From: Paenibacillus ihbetae
GTDB taxonomy: Bacteria > Bacillota > Bacilli > Paenibacillales > Paenibacillaceae
NCBI RefSeq assembly: GCF_002741055.1
Contig: NZ_CP016809.1
Span: 3,326,501 to 3,390,500 of the forward strand
Reading direction: 5' to 3'
DNA length: 64,000 nucleotides
Under the pieces are notes generated by a model. The model ran no database searches. It was not told where the DNA came from and was given only the letters and a program-made list of their open reading frames with translations. Position 1 is the stretch's first letter. Each line of letters begins with the position of its first letter. This document shows positions 51,991 to 60,922 of the stretch, one piece after another. The position numbers and the translations under genes were made by a program.

Positions 51991-54900
51991 ATGTTTGCCA
52001 AAGGCAGTAAGTACTACTGGAAAAGGCAGTTAGCCATTTTGCTTTCAATCGTGGTCGTAGCTGGCGGCTTTCCACTTGCGTTGGCTCCTCAGACAGCAAA
52101 TGCTGCTGCGAACGGTCCGGGCGGGGTTAGCCAGGATTTGGTCTCCTGGTTCGAGTTAACGAAAGGGATGGACAGCGGGTTTGAAGATAACGGAACCTAT
52201 ATCACCAAATTGCAGGATTTAGCCGATCCCAACAGGGTATGGGTCCCTTATCACACGGACAGGGTTCTAAAACTTGAGGATATCGGCAAGGCGATGATCA
52301 ACTATCACCCGGTAACCGTATCTTTTACAGCAACTAAGAAAATGCAATTTAAAACAAACTCTGAATTAGCTATTCCCGCCACTGGTGCAAGAGAAGTATT
52401 CTCTGTACAAATCAATGGTACGACCGGCTTCCCGTGGGAATTTGGGGGGAACGAAACCAGCTCGTCGGCTTATCAACAAAATAATATTTCGACGCATTTT
52501 GGAACGTCCGCATTGAAGAGCTTTACACCTGCAGAGACGATTACCGTCCCTCACATTCTTAACGCCAGGGCGGGGAATGACTGGGCTCTTTCCATTAATG
52601 GTTATCTGGAAAAGGCGGAACCAACGAATAGCGTGGACTGGACAAGAAATATGGGTGGAACAGCCGGTTATCATTATATTGGCGCAGCCCACAATAGAAC
52701 TTTTGATGGCGGACAAATTGCAGAAGTGCTTGTGTTTAACCGCAAATTGAATGAGGAAGAGCGGGAAAAGGTAAACAGTTATCTCGCGCTGAAATATGGC
52801 ATTACATTGAAAACCGAAGCAGGTGATCCTGCCGACTATGTTGCAAGTAACGGCACATTAATGTGGGCAGCAGCTGACAACAGCGGTTTTGGGCATAGGA
52901 TCACAGGGATCGGAAAAGATGTTGCCGGAGGGCTTGAGCAGACCCAATCCAAGTCCCAGGTTGAGGGAGCGAACGTCGCCATAGCTCTTGGTGATTTTGA
53001 AGCTTCCAACAAGGAAAATGCGCAGAAGAATCCGATCGCTACGGATACGACTTTTCTAACATTTAGTGACAATGGTAATCCAGCTGATTACGTGAATGTA
53101 ATTGACGATACGGATTTGCCTCAAGCATTAAAGCATGCGAATGACACGACACAATCTCCGGCAACTATGATGTCGCGAGTGTATAAAGTCGAGAAAAGCG
53201 CCGATTGGACCGATGCGCCGATTACTTTGCAAGTCGACGGCGCAGATCAAGAGAAGTATCGAATCTACCTGTTAACGAGCAATAGTCCGACGTTTGAGCA
53301 GGCAGCAGTAACCGTGGTCCCAGCGGACAAAGTGACCGGCAAGGCAACTTTGAACAGCAGCCAGCTTGCTGACGGAAGCTACTTTACTTTTGTCACTCAG
53401 GTGGATAAAAGGGATCTGGAACAACGCGCGAATGAAATCCAAGCCGAAAACTTGCAAGAGGAAAACTACTCGGCAGCAAGCTGGGCAGCTTTCGATCAAG
53501 CTCTGAAAGAAGCTGAAGCCGCATTGCAAAATCCGGCTGCTACCCAGAAGGAAGTCGATGATGCGCTGAAAGCGCTCGATGATGCGCGTAATGGATTGAC
53601 TGCAGATAAATCGGCATTGCAGAACAGAGTGGACGAGCTGGAGGCCGAAAATCTTGCTGAGGAGAACTACTCCAAGGACTCCTGGGATGCCTTTCAAGCT
53701 GCGTTGACGCACGCAGAGGAAGTTCTGCAAAATCCGGCTGCTACCCAAAAAGAAGTCGATGAGGCTCTGCAAGCTTTGAATGAGGCGCGCGATGGACTGC
53801 GGGCCGATAAAACCGAGCTTGAAGCGACGGTCAATGAAATTGATAATTTCATGACGAGTGGCGGCTATGATGAAAATAACTATACTTCGGAGAGTCTGAC
53901 ACCGTTTAAGGATGCTCTGCAGAATGCTCAAGATGTATTGAGCAAACCGGACGCTACGCAGCAGGAAATTGATGAAGCAAATCAAGCCTTAAGAGAAGCG
54001 TATGAAAATCTGGTTACGAAGGACGCGATTCTTGAGAAGCTGGAATTGAAGGTATTTGATGCACAGGGCGGAGCAGAAATTCAGTTAGAGCCTCCGTTCG
54101 ATGGCCATCAATATCTGAATTATCAAGCCGCTGTAACGGAGAGCGTCTATAGCGCTAAGCTTGCATTTGAGGAATTGCACCCGGACAGCGAGGTTGAGGT
54201 TACATTCCACGGTCAAAAGGTTGACCAATGGGACGACCTGCAGCTTCAGCCGGGCCCGAATGAGATTGCCGTAACCGTAGACTATCAGGGCAAGAAAAAC
54301 ACCTACACCGTTATCATTTATAAGACGGATAAGACCGAGCTTCGAGAGCTGGTTAATCAAGTTGATGGTGATATCAACACGGGTACATTGAAAGAGGAAG
54401 ATTACACACCAGAAAGCTGGGCACAATTCCAGCAAGCTTTGCAGGCAGCCAAAGACGTGCTGGAAAACAAGAACGCAACCCAGCAGGAGGTCGACGCTGC
54501 ACAGCAAGCGTTGCAAGAAGCACAGGATCGCTTGGTTAAAAAGCCGGCCGTGGTGGACAAGTCCGAGCTTCAGCAGAAAGTAGACGAAATCCAAGGCAAG
54601 AAGAACGATGGCAGCTTAAAGGAGTCTAACTACACGCCAGACAGCTGGAGAAACCTTGAAGAGGCATTGAAAAAGGCCGAAGATGTATTGAAGAAGCCGG
54701 ACGCGACGCAGCAAGAAATAAATGATGCGAAAAAAGCATTGGAAGAGGCATTTAATTTATTAAAACCGGCCACTTCCGGCGGAGGTAATAACGGCGGGGA
54801 AACGCCAGTGACCAATCCGGAACCGTCCAAGCCTTCCGATGTTCCAGGACCGTCCAAGTCTACCGATATTAAAACCACGGTAAACGGCGAAAATGGCTCT

Positions 54901-56121
54901 TTTGCTACCGGAAGCACCAAGAAAGACGGGGACCACGAAATCATCGTGGTGGAGGTCGACAAAGGAAAGTTGTCCGACATCTTGTCCAAGGGTAATGGTC
55001 AGAAGCTGGAGATTCAGGTCCCTGGCGGCAAGGACGTAGAGGTGAAAGGTCTGACCGCTGCCGATGTGAAGAAGCTGGCTGATACGGGCTCGACGCTGAC
55101 GATTGAGGACGAGCTGCTGGCTATTTATCCGGTTCCTAGCAAACAGCTGGATTTAGGTGAGATAGCGAAGCAATGGAATGGCGCTGAGTTGCAAGATATT
55201 GCTCTGAACATCACGATCAAACGCACTTCGCAAGAGCTGGCAGACAGCGCTCGCAAACAGGCTGAAGCCAAAGGCTATGAGCATCTCCTTCATCCGGTCG
55301 ATCTTGACATGACCTTCACGCATGACGGCAAGACAGTAAGATCCGAACAGCTGAACGGCTATGCGCCGAAATACATCGCGCTTCCGGAAGGCATTGACCC
55401 GAACCGAATCACGACAGGCGTTATTGTGAATCCGGACGGCAGCGTGTACCATGTACCGACGGTCGTAACAAAGGTCAATAACCGGTACTTCGCACTCATC
55501 AATGACCTGCGCAGCAGTGGTACTTATTCAGTGATCTGGAATCCGCAGGATTTCGAGGATGTGCAGTATCACTGGGGCAGAGCAGACGTGAACAATATTG
55601 CCGCAAGACTCGATCTGAAAGGCAATGGCGACAACACGTTCTCGCCGAACCGGCATGTGACACGCTCCGAATTTGCTGAAATTGTCGTGTTGGGCCTGGG
55701 CTTAATGCGTCAAGACGCACCGCAAAACATCTACCCAGACGTACCGACTACGGCATGGTATCGGAATGCCGTTGCGCTCGCGGACGAATTTGATATCGTT
55801 CGGGGTTATACGGACGGCAATTTCAAGGGTAGTCAGCAAATTACAAGAGAGCAAGGATTTGCGATGATTGCCCGTGCGTACCGCTTGATTCAATCCGAAA
55901 ACGTGCCGAGTCAGGAGGAAATCGCTTCCACGCTGGCCCGATATGCGGATGGAGATAAAGTCGCTTCATGGGCTAAAGGAGATGTCGCCCAGCTGATCGC
56001 AGCGGGAATTATCCAAGGCAACGGACCTGATCATCTGAGTCCAAAAGCGCAAATGACACGCGCGGAAGTAACCGCATTGATCGCAAGAATGCTGAAAGTG
56101 ACGAACCTAATCGATAAGTAA
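51991..56121 (+). CDS. SLH-anchored multidomain surface protein (adhesin-like) under riboswitch 1
   Basis: This 1,376-residue surface protein has a signal peptide (about 1-38), an N-terminal LamG/DUF8202-like sandwich (about 45-270, ending in GGQIAEVLVFNRKLNEEE) and an associated beta region (280-465). Three FIVAR-type helical repeats (about 471-680), a cadherin-like sandwich (681-785), two more FIVAR repeats (786-930), a Pro/Ser linker and a region of unknown fold (960-1180) follow. Three S-layer homology domains (about 1188-1376, FSPNRHVTRSEFAEIV, ITREQGFAMIARA, MTRAEVTALIARML) bind pyruvylated wall polysaccharide. ATG at 51991 follows AGGAGG. Expression should depend on the upstream c-di-GMP riboswitch. 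The N-terminal part is paralogous to the gene at 61156. Adhesion is inferred from architecture. Confidence 0.92.
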   Translation: MFAKGSKYYWKRQLAILLSIVVVAGGFPLALAPQTANAAANGPGGVSQDLVSWFELTKGMDSGFEDNGTYITKLQDLADPNRVWVPYHTDRVLKLEDIGKAMINYHPVTVSFTATKKMQFKTNSELAIPATGAREVFSVQINGTTGFPWEFGGNETSSSAYQQNNISTHFGTSALKSFTPAETITVPHILNARAGNDWALSINGYLEKAEPTNSVDWTRNMGGTAGYHYIGAAHNRTFDGGQIAEVLVFNRKLNEEEREKVNSYLALKYGITLKTEAGDPADYVASNGTLMWAAADNSGFGHRITGIGKDVAGGLEQTQSKSQVEGANVAIALGDFEASNKENAQKNPIATDTTFLTFSDNGNPADYVNVIDDTDLPQALKHANDTTQSPATMMSRVYKVEKSADWTDAPITLQVDGADQEKYRIYLLTSNSPTFEQAAVTVVPADKVTGKATLNSSQLADGSYFTFVTQVDKRDLEQRANEIQAENLQEENYSAASWAAFDQALKEAEAALQNPAATQKEVDDALKALDDARNGLTADKSALQNRVDELEAENLAEENYSKDSWDAFQAALTHAEEVLQNPAATQKEVDEALQALNEARDGLRADKTELEATVNEIDNFMTSGGYDENNYTSESLTPFKDALQNAQDVLSKPDATQQEIDEANQALREAYENLVTKDAILEKLELKVFDAQGGAEIQLEPPFDGHQYLNYQAAVTESVYSAKLAFEELHPDSEVEVTFHGQKVDQWDDLQLQPGPNEIAVTVDYQGKKNTYTVIIYKTDKTELRELVNQVDGDINTGTLKEEDYTPESWAQFQQALQAAKDVLENKNATQQEVDAAQQALQEAQDRLVKKPAVVDKSELQQKVDEIQGKKNDGSLKESNYTPDSWRNLEEALKKAEDVLKKPDATQQEINDAKKALEEAFNLLKPATSGGGNNGGETPVTNPEPSKPSDVPGPSKSTDIKTTVNGENGSFATGSTKKDGDHEIIVVEVDKGKLSDILSKGNGQKLEIQVPGGKDVEVKGLTAADVKKLADTGSTLTIEDELLAIYPVPSKQLDLGEIAKQWNGAELQDIALNITIKRTSQELADSARKQAEAKGYEHLLHPVDLDMTFTHDGKTVRSEQLNGYAPKYIALPEGIDPNRITTGVIVNPDGSVYHVPTVVTKVNNRYFALINDLRSSGTYSVIWNPQDFEDVQYHWGRADVNNIAARLDLKGNGDNTFSPNRHVTRSEFAEIVVLGLGLMRQDAPQNIYPDVPTTAWYRNAVALADEFDIVRGYTDGNFKGSQQITREQGFAMIARAYRLIQSENVPSQEEIASTLARYADGDKVASWAKGDVAQLIAAGIIQGNGPDHLSPKAQMTRAEVTALIARMLKVTNLIDK

Positions 56122-56132
56122 TAAAGCACCGC

Positions 56133-56175
56133 AATCAACCATTGATGACTTTGATGTCATCAATGGTTGATTTTT
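56133..56175 (+). terminator. Rho-independent terminator after the SLH gene
   Basis: A 17-bp near-perfect stem, AATCAACCATTGATGAC with GTCATCAATGGTTGATT, is followed by TTTTT. It ends the first surface-protein transcript before the next promoter. Confidence 0.9.
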
Positions 56176-56259
56176 CATATTTTTGCTCCCGTGGCGCTTT
56201 CGACGGGATCGGCAGCATTTTGTTTACAAGTGTAGAGGAAGGTAGGGAGTTGTATCTTC

Positions 56260-56376
56260 CCAAAAATCGACAAATAGAGAGAAATAACTACGAAAATAAG
56301 ACCAAAGAACCTAACTTATCATACCTTTATAATATACTTTTAAATCAATGGTTAAATTTCTCAGTTACATATAAGC
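56260..56376 (+). repeat. 117-bp upstream leader segment, copy B of a duplication
   Basis: Equal in length to copy A (51576-51692), with shared blocks as listed there. It lies directly before riboswitch 2. An 86-codon frame across it has no ribosome binding site and is not called. Confidence 0.7.
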
Positions 56377-56486
56377 TCGTACGAACATGGCAAACCCATT
56401 GAAAAATGGGGACGCAAAGCTAAAGGGGCTAACGGATTTGCATCAGAACGATGCAAATGCTACTGCCAGCCAGCTGCCGAATACGA
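56377..56486 (+). promoter_or_regulatory. Cyclic di-GMP class I (GEMM-I) riboswitch aptamer 2
   Basis: It has the same core as aptamer 1: GGCAAACC, GAAA loop, GGGACGCAAAGC, GGGGCTAA, a hairpin GGATTTGCATC/GATGCAAATGC and CAGCCAGCTGCCGA. P1 is TCGTA (56377-56381) with TACGA (56482-56486). Compensating changes in the stems relative to copy 1 support an RNA structure under selection. Confidence 0.93.
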
Positions 56487-56527
56487 CGGACAACTCCGTC
56501 TATTTTGGATGGGGTTTTTTATTTTTT
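56485..56527 (+). terminator. Expression platform of riboswitch 2
   Basis: A hairpin GACGGA (56485-56490) / TCCGTC (56495-56500) overlaps the 3' strand of P1. It competes with a terminator stem CTCCGTC (56494-56500) / GATGGGG (56508-56514), followed by TTTTTTATTTTTT. The layout is the same as in copy 1, although the sequences differ. Confidence 0.72.
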
Positions 56528-56770
56528 AAGATATTAAAATTTTAGCTATTGTTAGTCGAGGGATTAAACCTTGTCTATAGATGAGATGACTCGGGTCCGG
56601 CGATGATTGATTGATTACCCGAACTAGGCTGGTTCCCGATGGGAAGTAGGAAACACCATCTTAGAGTGGGAGGTGAATACTCGATCTGGGGGAAACCCGT
56701 GAATTAAAAACTGTTCAAGAATTGACCCAAAAACTTCCCAGAATACCATATCAAAAAGAGGTGACAAAAC
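56528..56770 (+). other. 243-bp leader with several short hairpins before the second surface-protein gene
   Basis: Between riboswitch 2 and the start codon lie TCGGGT/ACCCGA (56591-56596 with 56617-56622), TTCCC/GGGAA (about 56633-56645), GAGT/ACTC (56664-56682) and GGG-GGAAA-CCC (about 56688-56698). The packed G/C-rich pairings in an otherwise A/T-rich area suggest an additional folded RNA. No known riboswitch class is matched with confidence. Confidence 0.4.
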
Positions 56771-59700
56771 TTGAAGCTGAAATCAAAAGTAAAAAAGAGT
56801 TTACATAACAGTCTAATATGCTTAATGGCAATGCTCATTGTATTTAGCGGAATCTCACCAGTACAAGCTGCAACCCTGCCAAGTACGCCCATTGATCAGC
56901 ATCCAAAGGCAACCATGTTAGGGGGTGTAGGTGAAGGAAAATATATTGATGCGGACTATTCGTTTACACCAAGGCTTACAGACGAAACGGAAGTGTCTGT
57001 TACACCAGGACCGAATACTAGATTAATAACGGTAGAAGAAATGTGCAGTAAAGTTCCTCAATCTACGTGTGATAGTTGGAAAACGCAAAGTTCAGCTAAT
57101 TTTTTTGAAGATACATCTGGGGGACGTTCACCATCAGCAACCCTCAGTTTTACGAATGTCGGAATTTACAACAATCAGAAAATAGACATGGTGGTTGAAA
57201 CTACGTCCGAGAGTACAGATGTGCTTAACAGTGCTTTTGATGTGTCTGGTGCATCCAGAAATTCATCAGCGTCGTCGCAAACTGCTTTTACACGTAAGGC
57301 GACTTTTATATCTCATGAAACTGGGCAACCAGTTGAGGTAAAAGGATATATCTCTTTTAGTGCCATAAACGCAGCAAAAACAATGTTGTTTGATTTACCG
57401 ATAAAGGACATATTTGCTATTAGTGGATCAACGATCCTTTATGATAATGGGATTACTAATGGAGAGCCTTTGTTCGTGAAGGGTACAGCTCCAGGAGGAA
57501 CTGGCACACCAGATACCATGATGACTCTTGTCTTTGAGGAAACATCTACCATCACCTTTACGGAGACTTATGCTGGTGCATCAAATGTCCGACAAACTCA
57601 TGGGACTAGAATTGATCAATTCAGCTTAACTGGAATTGAGCCTCCTGCACCTGTAAAGTTCGGGTATTCAGTAGCAGATAAAAAGATAGGTCAAAACGAG
57701 TACCCGGATTCTCGGGAGCCTATTTACCAAATCGTCCAGTCCGTTCCTTATGCAGATCCAATCAATTACTACAAGTCATTTGAGATCACGGATGCTTTGA
57801 ATGAGGTACTAATCGTCGAAGAGAAAGACATTGAAATCAAAAATACCATCGGGGTTGATGTATCCAGTCTATTTGACGTATCCGTTATCGATCATCAACT
57901 ATCGATCAAAGCAAAAGATGCTGCGCTTTCCAACGCCAATTTTTATAATCAACAATATACGATTACAATTAAGGGCGCATTGGATTTAACAAGTGATTAT
58001 GACAAATATATGGATCAAGATGGCAATATTTTAGTTTCCAATAAAGCGATAACGACGATTGATAATGTACCAAAAAGCAGCAATGAAGCTAATGCGAAGT
58101 TTAAGTTTAAAACGCCTGTGCTTGAGTCTCAAAAGACTGCTTCTATCGAGCAAAAGGCAACTGGTAACACGGATCTGAATCATCCGGAAGTGGGAGATAT
58201 CCTCACGTATACGATTCAGACTCGAAACACCGTGGACAACAGCCAAATTAAAAACCTAACGATCAGTGACACCATTCCGCAAGGAATCGAATATGTGTCG
58301 GGTACACTAATTGTAGATGGACAGTCGGTAACGGATGCTGAAGGGGACGACAGCGGCCATTATGCATCCGGTCAGGTTGTCGGCGAAATTGGCACCGTCT
58401 CCGACATGAATCAGCATACGCTTCAATTCAAAGCGGTCGTACAGCCTGGACAAGCCGGGAAGGATATTATCAATATCGCCACGGTGGGAGGCGACAATAT
58501 CATTACGCCGGACAGACCGCGAGCAGAAGTGGAAGTCTACCCTAGAAATCCGCAGATTGAATCCGAGAAGTTTGCCGTGAACAATGTAAGCAAGGCGACG
58601 TATGAAGTCGGAGACACCCTCACCTACACAATTCGTGTAAGAGGTGTGGTCAACGATACGTATCTGGAGAATTTGACGATTACGGATACGTTGCCGGCAG
58701 GCTTGAAATACGTGCCGAACAGCTTAAAGGTGGACGGTGTATCCGTCACCGATGAGAACGATAACGATGCCGGTTATTCTGTAACGGGCGAAGTATACGG
58801 CTCATTTGGCAATGTTAAGGGAACGGATTGGCATACGCTGCAGTTCCAGGCCGTTATTGAATCGGGACAAGGCGGTCAGACGATCCAAAACACGGCTCTA
58901 GTGGAAGGTGACAATATTGATCAACCGGGCACACCAACAGAGAAAATTGTTGTTGAACCAGAACCGCCAATCGATCCTGATCCAGTAGATCCAACGGATC
59001 CGGTAGATCCAACGGACCCGGTAGATCCAACAGATCCAACAGATCCGGCGGATCCAACTGACCCAACAGATCCGACGGACCCAACTGATCCTCCAGTAGA
59101 TCCGGTAGATCCGCCAGTTCCCCCGCCAGTCGATCCGGGTAACGGCGGTGGAGGCGGTTCAGGTGATGTAACGCCGCGCTCTCCGGTCGTTGAATCTGAA
59201 AAGGCTGCAAAGGACCTGAATGGTGGGAGCATCGAGGTCGGGGATACGATCGAGTATACGATCCGTGCCCGCAACACGGTTTCCGGCAGCCAGGTAACCA
59301 GCATGGTGATTTCGGACAAACTGCCTGCAGAACTGGAGTATGTAGCAGGTACATTGAAAGTAAACGGTGTCTCGGTAACGGATAGCGCCGACGGCGACCG
59401 AGGCGAATATACAAACGGTACGGTTAAAGGAAGCTTCGGAACCGTAACGGATACGGCTTGGTATACGCTGGTGTTCCAAGCGAAGATTATCAAGGGCCAA
59501 CATGGGGACGTCATCAAGAATGTGGGTGAAGTGAGTGGAGGTAACCTGAATGTTCCGAGCCGCCCAAGCGAGGAGATCACGATTAACGATCCGACTTCGG
59601 TCGATCCGGCACCTGTCATGGAATCCGGAAAAGAAGTGAAGGATCTGAACGGCGGTACGATTCAAGTTGGGGACGTAATCGAGTATACGATCCGTACGCG

Positions 59701-60364
59701 CAACACCACCCCGAATGCTGTGAAGAATCTTGAGGTCTCGGATGAGCTGCCGAGTGAACTGAAGTACGTAACAGGCAGCTTGAAGGTGGACGGCCAATCG
59801 GTAACGGATGCGCAGGATACCGATCAGGGCTCGTACGTGGATGGCATTGTCAGCGGACAGTTCGGCAACATTACGGATACGGCATGGCATACGATCGTGT
59901 TCCGTGCCGAAGTGGCAGCAGGGCAAGCCGGCCAGACGATCCGCAACGTAGGTGAAGTAACCGGGGATAACCTGGTGATACCGGATCATCCGTACGAAGA
60001 CATCATCATTGGTGGCGGAAGCGGAAGTAATCCGGGGATCCCGGGGGATCCGAATGATGGATCCTCTACCGATCATCCGAACAATCCGGGCGGAGGAGAT
60101 TCGGATTCCACATCTCCAGACTCCAGCCATTCCGGAGGATCCAATGGCACCGGTAGTTCGGATGACACAGTCACAGCTGGTGAATCGGATGGAACTGGAC
60201 AATCCAGTCAATCTGCTTCTTCGAAGGACTCCTGGAACGCAGAGTCCGGAGACCGTAATGGCAACAAGCTGCCAAATACGGCTACCAATATGTACAGCTA
60301 TATGTTGGCTGGATTCATCCTTCTGTTGGCAGGCCTGTTCCTGGTCAGAAGAAGAAAGGCATAA
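56771..60364 (+). CDS. LPNTA sortase-anchored repeat surface protein under riboswitch 2
   Basis: This 1,197-residue wall protein has a signal peptide (about 1-34, VQA), an N-terminal region of unknown fold (35-295), an isopeptide-type fimbrial domain (about 300-450), and two DUF11-like sandwich repeats (453-592, 595-727). A proline-aspartate linker (about 730-790), two more DUF11-like repeats (802-940, 944-1080) and a Ser/Gly stalk follow. The sorting signal is LPNTA (1167-1171), hydrophobic helix and RRRKA. LPNTA rather than LPXTG is known as a class D sortase signal (Bacillus anthracis SrtC). The start is TTG at 56771, eight bases after AGAGGTG. No sortase gene is in the window. It is expected to follow c-di-GMP through the upstream riboswitch. 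Confidence 0.9.
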   Translation: MKLKSKVKKSLHNSLICLMAMLIVFSGISPVQAATLPSTPIDQHPKATMLGGVGEGKYIDADYSFTPRLTDETEVSVTPGPNTRLITVEEMCSKVPQSTCDSWKTQSSANFFEDTSGGRSPSATLSFTNVGIYNNQKIDMVVETTSESTDVLNSAFDVSGASRNSSASSQTAFTRKATFISHETGQPVEVKGYISFSAINAAKTMLFDLPIKDIFAISGSTILYDNGITNGEPLFVKGTAPGGTGTPDTMMTLVFEETSTITFTETYAGASNVRQTHGTRIDQFSLTGIEPPAPVKFGYSVADKKIGQNEYPDSREPIYQIVQSVPYADPINYYKSFEITDALNEVLIVEEKDIEIKNTIGVDVSSLFDVSVIDHQLSIKAKDAALSNANFYNQQYTITIKGALDLTSDYDKYMDQDGNILVSNKAITTIDNVPKSSNEANAKFKFKTPVLESQKTASIEQKATGNTDLNHPEVGDILTYTIQTRNTVDNSQIKNLTISDTIPQGIEYVSGTLIVDGQSVTDAEGDDSGHYASGQVVGEIGTVSDMNQHTLQFKAVVQPGQAGKDIINIATVGGDNIITPDRPRAEVEVYPRNPQIESEKFAVNNVSKATYEVGDTLTYTIRVRGVVNDTYLENLTITDTLPAGLKYVPNSLKVDGVSVTDENDNDAGYSVTGEVYGSFGNVKGTDWHTLQFQAVIESGQGGQTIQNTALVEGDNIDQPGTPTEKIVVEPEPPIDPDPVDPTDPVDPTDPVDPTDPTDPADPTDPTDPTDPTDPPVDPVDPPVPPPVDPGNGGGGGSGDVTPRSPVVESEKAAKDLNGGSIEVGDTIEYTIRARNTVSGSQVTSMVISDKLPAELEYVAGTLKVNGVSVTDSADGDRGEYTNGTVKGSFGTVTDTAWYTLVFQAKIIKGQHGDVIKNVGEVSGGNLNVPSRPSEEITINDPTSVDPAPVMESGKEVKDLNGGTIQVGDVIEYTIRTRNTTPNAVKNLEVSDELPSELKYVTGSLKVDGQSVTDAQDTDQGSYVDGIVSGQFGNITDTAWHTIVFRAEVAAGQAGQTIRNVGEVTGDNLVIPDHPYEDIIIGGGSGSNPGIPGDPNDGSSTDHPNNPGGGDSDSTSPDSSHSGGSNGTGSSDDTVTAGESDGTGQSSQSASSKDSWNAESGDRNGNKLPNTATNMYSYMLAGFILLLAGLFLVRRRKA
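58970..59110 (+). repeat. Tandem 9-base repeats encoding a DPT/DPV linker
   Basis: Units such as GATCCAACG and GATCCGGTA, in 9- and 18-base periods, encode alternating DPT, DPV and DPP triplets. They connect two pairs of DUF11-like domains. Such repeats are prone to slip and may vary in number between strains. Confidence 0.85.
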
Positions 60365-60421
60365 CTTTGCAAGGAAGCAGCATTAAAAAATGGACAAAGC
60401 GGTTGCTGCTTTCTAGGTACA

Positions 60422-60454
60422 CGAAAGGGACCGGAGTGATTCGGTCCCTTTTCA
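60422..60454 (+). terminator. Rho-independent terminator after the LPNTA gene
   Basis: GAAAGGGACCG pairs with CGGTCCCTTTTC around an 8-base loop and is followed by TTTTC, about 60 bp after the stop. Confidence 0.85.
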
Positions 60455-60774
60455 TTAATATATTTGGAGTATTGGCGACTTATACAGCTAATAGAACCCA
60501 AATCATAATACCTATAGGTACAAAGCTTTAAGGGTTTGATGAGTTTTCTAGAGATTCCAAATTAGAGGCATTTCTTTCAGAAGGCTCTATCTATAATCGT
60601 TTTATTCAGAATATATTCAGAAATGTCAAATATAATGTCAAAAGAAACTACCAAAGCACTAAATTAGACATAATCTGATAAAATTCAACAAACTTAAGAC
60701 TTGAGCACCTTGTGCTTTTATGAAATAAGACTCAAAATTTAAGTAGTTTTGTTACCAAGTTTTACATATAGAGC
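60455..60774. other. A/T-rich intergenic stretch before riboswitch 3
   Basis: These 320 bases carry no coding frame with a ribosome binding site and are clearly richer in A/T than the flanking genes. The promoter of the third surface-protein gene must lie here but no good sigma-A pair was found. It does not clearly resemble the duplicated leaders of copies 1 and 2. Confidence 0.4.
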
Positions 60775-60869
60775 TCGTACGATAAGAGCAAACCTGTTGA
60801 AAAGCGGGGACGCAAAGCTAAAGGGGCTAAAGGTTCTATTGACCTATGCCAGCCAGCTGCCGAATACGA
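60775..60869 (+). promoter_or_regulatory. Cyclic di-GMP class I (GEMM-I) riboswitch aptamer 3
   Basis: The core is complete: GAGCAAACC, GAAA loop, GGGGACGCAAAGC, GGGGCTAAAGG, a hairpin closed by AGGTT/GACCT and CAGCCAGCTGCCGA. P1 is TCGTA (60775-60779) with TACGA (60865-60869). It is 14-15 bases shorter than copies 1 and 2 because the second hairpin is smaller. It lies upstream of the third surface-protein gene. Confidence 0.92.
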
Positions 60870-60922
60870 TGGAAACCTCCGTCTATTGGCGTTCTGTTCG
60901 CTATTAGACAGAGGTTTTTTCG
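60868..60922 (+). terminator. Expression platform of riboswitch 3
   Basis: GATGGA (60868-60873) / TCCGTC (60878-60883) overlaps P1. It competes with a terminator stem CCTCCGTCTA (60876-60885) / TAGACAGAGG (60905-60914, one mismatch), followed by six T residues. It is the third case of the same switching layout. Confidence 0.75.

Noticed and set aside
56142..56402. 86-codon frame between the SLH gene and riboswitch 2
   Set aside because: Starts inside the terminator and runs into the aptamer; no ribosome binding site.
56580..56710. Possible c-di-AMP (ydaO), cobalamin or T-box RNA in the second leader
   Set aside because: Only isolated words agree; the ydaO 5' conserved boxes, the cobalamin B12 box and the T-box sequence are all missing. 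Kept only as an unassigned folded region.
58970..59110. Possible CRISPR-like short repeats
   Set aside because: The repeats are contiguous 9-base units in frame that encode a DPT/DPV linker, without spacers.
59159..60211. 350-codon antisense frame under the LPNTA protein repeats
   Set aside because: A shadow of the repetitive coding strand; no family or start signal.
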